64,000 nt of DNA, from contig NZ_LGHL01000052.1 of assembly GCF_001908205.1 (NCBI RefSeq), positions 1-64,000 on the forward strand. The letters run 5' to 3'. Under the pieces are notes generated by a model that saw only the letters and a program-made list of their open reading frames with translations, was not told the origin of the DNA and ran no database searches. The position numbers were made by a program, and so were the translations under genes. Below, in pieces: positions 62,142-64,000 of this stretch. How positions within the stretch are numbered: position 1 is the stretch's first letter; each line of letters starts with the position of its first letter. This DNA comes from Bradyrhizobium sp. NAS80.1. GTDB lineage: Bacteria > Pseudomonadota > Alphaproteobacteria > Rhizobiales > Xanthobacteraceae.

Positions 62142-62376
62142 TCAAACCGAGAAGGGCATAGAGCTTGCGAGGCTCGAACGTGGGCGCTTGCCAAGCGACA
62201 GGCTCACATCGTCCTTGCCGCCGCTCTCGCCGCAATAAATCCAGCCTGCGCCGATCTCGACGCCCTGAGTGAAGCTGCGAGACGGGATGGATTCCGGTGT
62301 TCTCGTCTCAATCGATCCGGCAATCTCTGGGCCGGCTCGATATGGTCTTAAGCTGGCCCTTGTAGCTGCCGTCGCA
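62142..62376 (-). pseudogene. Decayed DUF736-family gene
   Basis: The minus strand carries parts of a DUF736 protein in more than one frame: DGSYKGQLKTIS (about 62342-62370), then in another frame FTQGVEIGAGWIYCGESGGKDDVSLSL. These match the intact gene at 62691 (GSYKGQLKTVS; FTQSVEIGAGWIRRGENSGKDYVSLSL). The start and the region between are lost. It is an inverted, damaged paralogue about 300 bases from the intact copy. Confidence 0.82.
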
Positions 62377-62690
62377 TCTTCTGCCGGCCGATCGGCCGGG
62401 TCTTTTCCTCTTTGTTCGTTGGCGGGTCCGATCTCCCTGCGCGTGGCGAAGAGACCTATGGGAAGCGCTCCGCCTGCCAAAACCCTCGCCGCCAGCTTTT
62501 TTCCCCGCCGGACGAAAAGGTCCGGCTCCTCGCGGCCGCTGACGCTTTCAAAAAAAGCCGTCGGCTCAGGTGCTCCGCATTCGCTCCGCCCCGCGGAAGA
62601 CCCGCGGGTTCGAAGGCGTTTCGCTTCCCATCACGGTCTCGCCATCGCGAGGGGATCGGCTCCTCGCGAACAACCAAAGAGGACAAGACC
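62377..62690. other. Spacer before intact DUF736 gene
   Basis: It lies between two divergently oriented DUF736 copies. It contains the palindrome GGCCGATCGGCC near 62386-62397. Long open frames here are shadows. It is the likely promoter region of the intact gene. Confidence 0.4.
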
Positions 62691-63014
62691 ATGACTGCGA
62701 TCGGATACGTCACCAAGAACGACAACGGTAGCTACAAGGGCCAGCTCAAGACCGTCTCGATCCGGGCGGACATCGATATCATCCCGAACCGCGACAAGAG
62801 CGCCGAGACTCATCCCGACTTCCGTGTCTTCACCCAGAGCGTCGAGATCGGCGCAGGCTGGATCCGCCGCGGCGAGAACAGCGGCAAGGACTATGTGAGC
62901 CTGTCGCTCGCAGCGCCCGAGTTCGGCCCGCGCAAGCTCTACGCCAATCTCGGCCGCGCCGCCGGCCAGGACGACGACAGCGTGTTCGCCCTGATCTGGA
63001 ATCCGGCGGATTGA
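62691..63014 (+). CDS. DUF736-family protein
   Basis: A 107-residue member of DUF736, a small beta-rich family found next to conjugation and replication genes on rhizobial and other proteobacterial ICEs and plasmids; its function is unknown. It has AIGYVTKNDNGSYKGQLKTVSI, then HPDFRVFTQSVEIGAGWIRRG and YVSLSLAAPEFGPRKLYANLG, the full family pattern. AGAGGACAAG before the ATG at 62691 is a reasonable ribosome site. It is followed by a hairpin and then the DUF2285 gene. Confidence 0.93.
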   Translation: MTAIGYVTKNDNGSYKGQLKTVSIRADIDIIPNRDKSAETHPDFRVFTQSVEIGAGWIRRGENSGKDYVSLSLAAPEFGPRKLYANLGRAAGQDDDSVFALIWNPAD

Positions 63015-63022
63015 TGCCGTTC

Positions 63023-63051
63023 GGCCCTCGCAAGCGCCGCTTGCGGGGGCC
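63023..63051 (+). terminator. Hairpin between the DUF736 and DUF2285 genes
   Basis: An inverted repeat of 14-base arms (GGCCCTCGCAAGCG / CGCTTGCGGGGGCC, one G-T pair) separated by a single C, then a weak T tract (CTCTCTT). It may be a terminator or attenuator controlling read-through into the DUF2285 gene. Confidence 0.6.
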
Positions 63052-63057
63052 GCTCTC

Positions 63058-63927
63058 TTGCTCCATTTTGGTCGAAACGATCCGAACCAGCAAAACGTCG
63101 AGGCGGGGCACCTCTTGAATCATCCAGTCACAGCGTCGTGTCGCGGCTCCGACGATCGCGCCGTCTTGCGCGACGTCGCCGGATACGATGGCGGCGACTG
63201 GGCATGGGAGTTCTTGCGTCTGAACAAAGACTACGTCGCCGACTGGCGGCGGTCCCTGCCGAGGCATTTGCCATGCATTCGCTTGAACGATGGGACTCAG
63301 CTTTTGCGTTTGCCACGGCGTTTTCCTCATGCCGAAAAATGGGGGCTTCATGCCTTCGCCGACCCTGCGCTCCGTCCCGACCAGGCGCCGGTGTTCTGGC
63401 ATGCAAATGCGCTGAAACGCGCCGTGCGGGTGAACGCAAAAAGGCCGAGCGGAGATGAAGACGAACGCGTGTACCGGCTCACCGACTTCAAGGCCGATCG
63501 GCGGGCGGTCATCGGCGTCGATGGCATCGCGCGGGTGCTGATGAAGGGCAGGGGCACTCAGGTCGCTGTCGAAATCCACGGCCTTCAGGTGCTGACCGCG
63601 CCCTTTGCACCTGGCTTTGAGCTGAACGATCTCTCCGCTCTTGGCGCACAAACCGAGCTCCTGAAACGCTTGCAGCGCTTCACCGAGCCGGACATTAGAG
63701 AGATTCAAAAGACGGCGTACGAGGAGCGCCTCCATCACGCGCTGATCGCGCTCGAGGAGAGCCTGAGCGGAAAGACCTATCGCCAGATCGCAATCACCAT
63801 CTTCGGAGAGAAAAAAGTTGCCGAGGAATGGCAGGGTCCTAGTCAATTCTTGAAGGATCGCACGCGACGGCTGGTCGCCAAGGGAACCGAGTTGATGAAA
63901 GGCGGCTATTGCGAGCTGCTCGGCTGA
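63058..63927 (+). CDS. DUF2285-family ICE regulator (FseA/QseM-like), with DUF6499-type N-terminal motif
   Basis: A 289-codon frame. After an uncertain N-terminus it shows RDVAGYDGGDWAWEFLRLNKDYVADW, the tryptophan-rich motif (DUF6499) often fused to DUF2285. The last 75 residues are the DUF2285 DNA-binding-like domain: HHALIALEESLSGKTYRQIAITIFGEKKVAEEW, then LKDRTRRLVAKGTELMKGGYCELLG. In Mesorhizobium ICEs, DUF2285 proteins (FseA, QseM) form the switch for excision and transfer, downstream of a TraR/TraI quorum system. Here both domains are in one uninterrupted frame. The TTG at 63058 lies just past a hairpin; a start nearer residue 35-45 is equally possible. Role is inferred from family and the linked LuxR/LuxI pair. 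Confidence 0.82.
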   Translation: MLHFGRNDPNQQNVEAGHLLNHPVTASCRGSDDRAVLRDVAGYDGGDWAWEFLRLNKDYVADWRRSLPRHLPCIRLNDGTQLLRLPRRFPHAEKWGLHAFADPALRPDQAPVFWHANALKRAVRVNAKRPSGDEDERVYRLTDFKADRRAVIGVDGIARVLMKGRGTQVAVEIHGLQVLTAPFAPGFELNDLSALGAQTELLKRLQRFTEPDIREIQKTAYEERLHHALIALEESLSGKTYRQIAITIFGEKKVAEEWQGPSQFLKDRTRRLVAKGTELMKGGYCELLG

Positions 63928-64000
63928 TCAGTTTCCCCGTTCGCTTGCTTGACGAACTTGGCTCCCGCCGCATGGCGAAACAACAGCCGTCATCTTCGCC

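Noticed and set aside
63972..64000. ATG at the window end possibly starting a new gene
   Set aside because: Only nine codons are visible; not enough to support a gene.
1..64000. tRNA, rRNA, CRISPR arrays or an attachment site
   Set aside because: No cloverleaf, rRNA sequence, repeat-spacer array or integrase-linked att repeat was seen on reading; a tRNAscan/Infernal run would settle the RNA part.

Overview
The window looks like part of an alphaproteobacterial symbiosis island or integrative conjugative element (ICE), most likely from Bradyrhizobium or a close relative. This rests on gene families recognised by eye, not on a database search. The pointers are a NodW-like FixJ-family response regulator, a NolL-like acyltransferase, a very large Ser/Thr kinase/ATPase/histidine kinase fusion typical of rhizobia, a Bradyrhizobium-type porin, many insertion-sequence remnants, and an ICE-type block at the right end (LuxR/LuxI pair, ArdC-like antirestriction protein, ParB-like protein, DUF736 and DUF2285 proteins).

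Layout. 1-493: right end of an IS3-family element. 0.9-5.3 kb: a decayed symbiosis-type region with an acyltransferase, a nodW-like regulator, a frameshifted receiver-domain gene and another shattered gene. 5.47-6.64 kb: a complete IS630-family element. 6.9-12.5 kb: a kinase of about 1850 residues, split by one frameshift in a run of six T. 12.8-16.1 kb: an IS66 remnant fused to an IS21 remnant, each lacking the 5' part of its large transposase gene. 16.5-30.7 kb: a catabolic module with a double TetR regulator, a DppABCDF-type importer, an acyl-CoA ligase, a thioesterase, a thiolase, a 3-hydroxyacyl-CoA dehydrogenase, an alpha/beta hydrolase and a frameshifted SDR. 30.8-31.8 kb: remnants of a flavin monooxygenase and a TnpB-like protein. 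31.9-39.0 kb: a second catabolic module with an SsuABC/NMT1-type importer, a GntR regulator, an FAH-family hydrolase, a cyclase-family hydrolase and a C-C hydrolase-like protein, followed by a MarR regulator. 40.5-42.0 kb: porin. 42.7-43.0 kb: GMC oxidoreductase remnant. 43.3-55.3 kb: a third module with a GntR regulator, a second Dpp-type importer, a tandem class III CoA-transferase and a single-chain biotin-dependent acyl-CoA carboxylase. 55.7-63.9 kb: quorum sensing and ICE functions.

How it may work together. Each catabolic module has the same plan: a one-component regulator, a dedicated ABC importer, then CoA-activating or hydrolytic enzymes. Tight spacing and 4-base overlaps suggest operons. 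The substrates cannot be read from sequence. At the right end, a LuxR/LuxI pair with a lux-box-like palindrome lies in the same block as a DUF2285 protein of the FseA/QseM class. In Mesorhizobium these families control ICE excision and transfer, so quorum-controlled mobility is a reasonable inference. There are many broken genes: two single-base homopolymer frameshifts, one frameshifted transposase and at least six remnants. This fits a decaying, recombination-prone island, although the two homopolymer frameshifts could be sequence errors.
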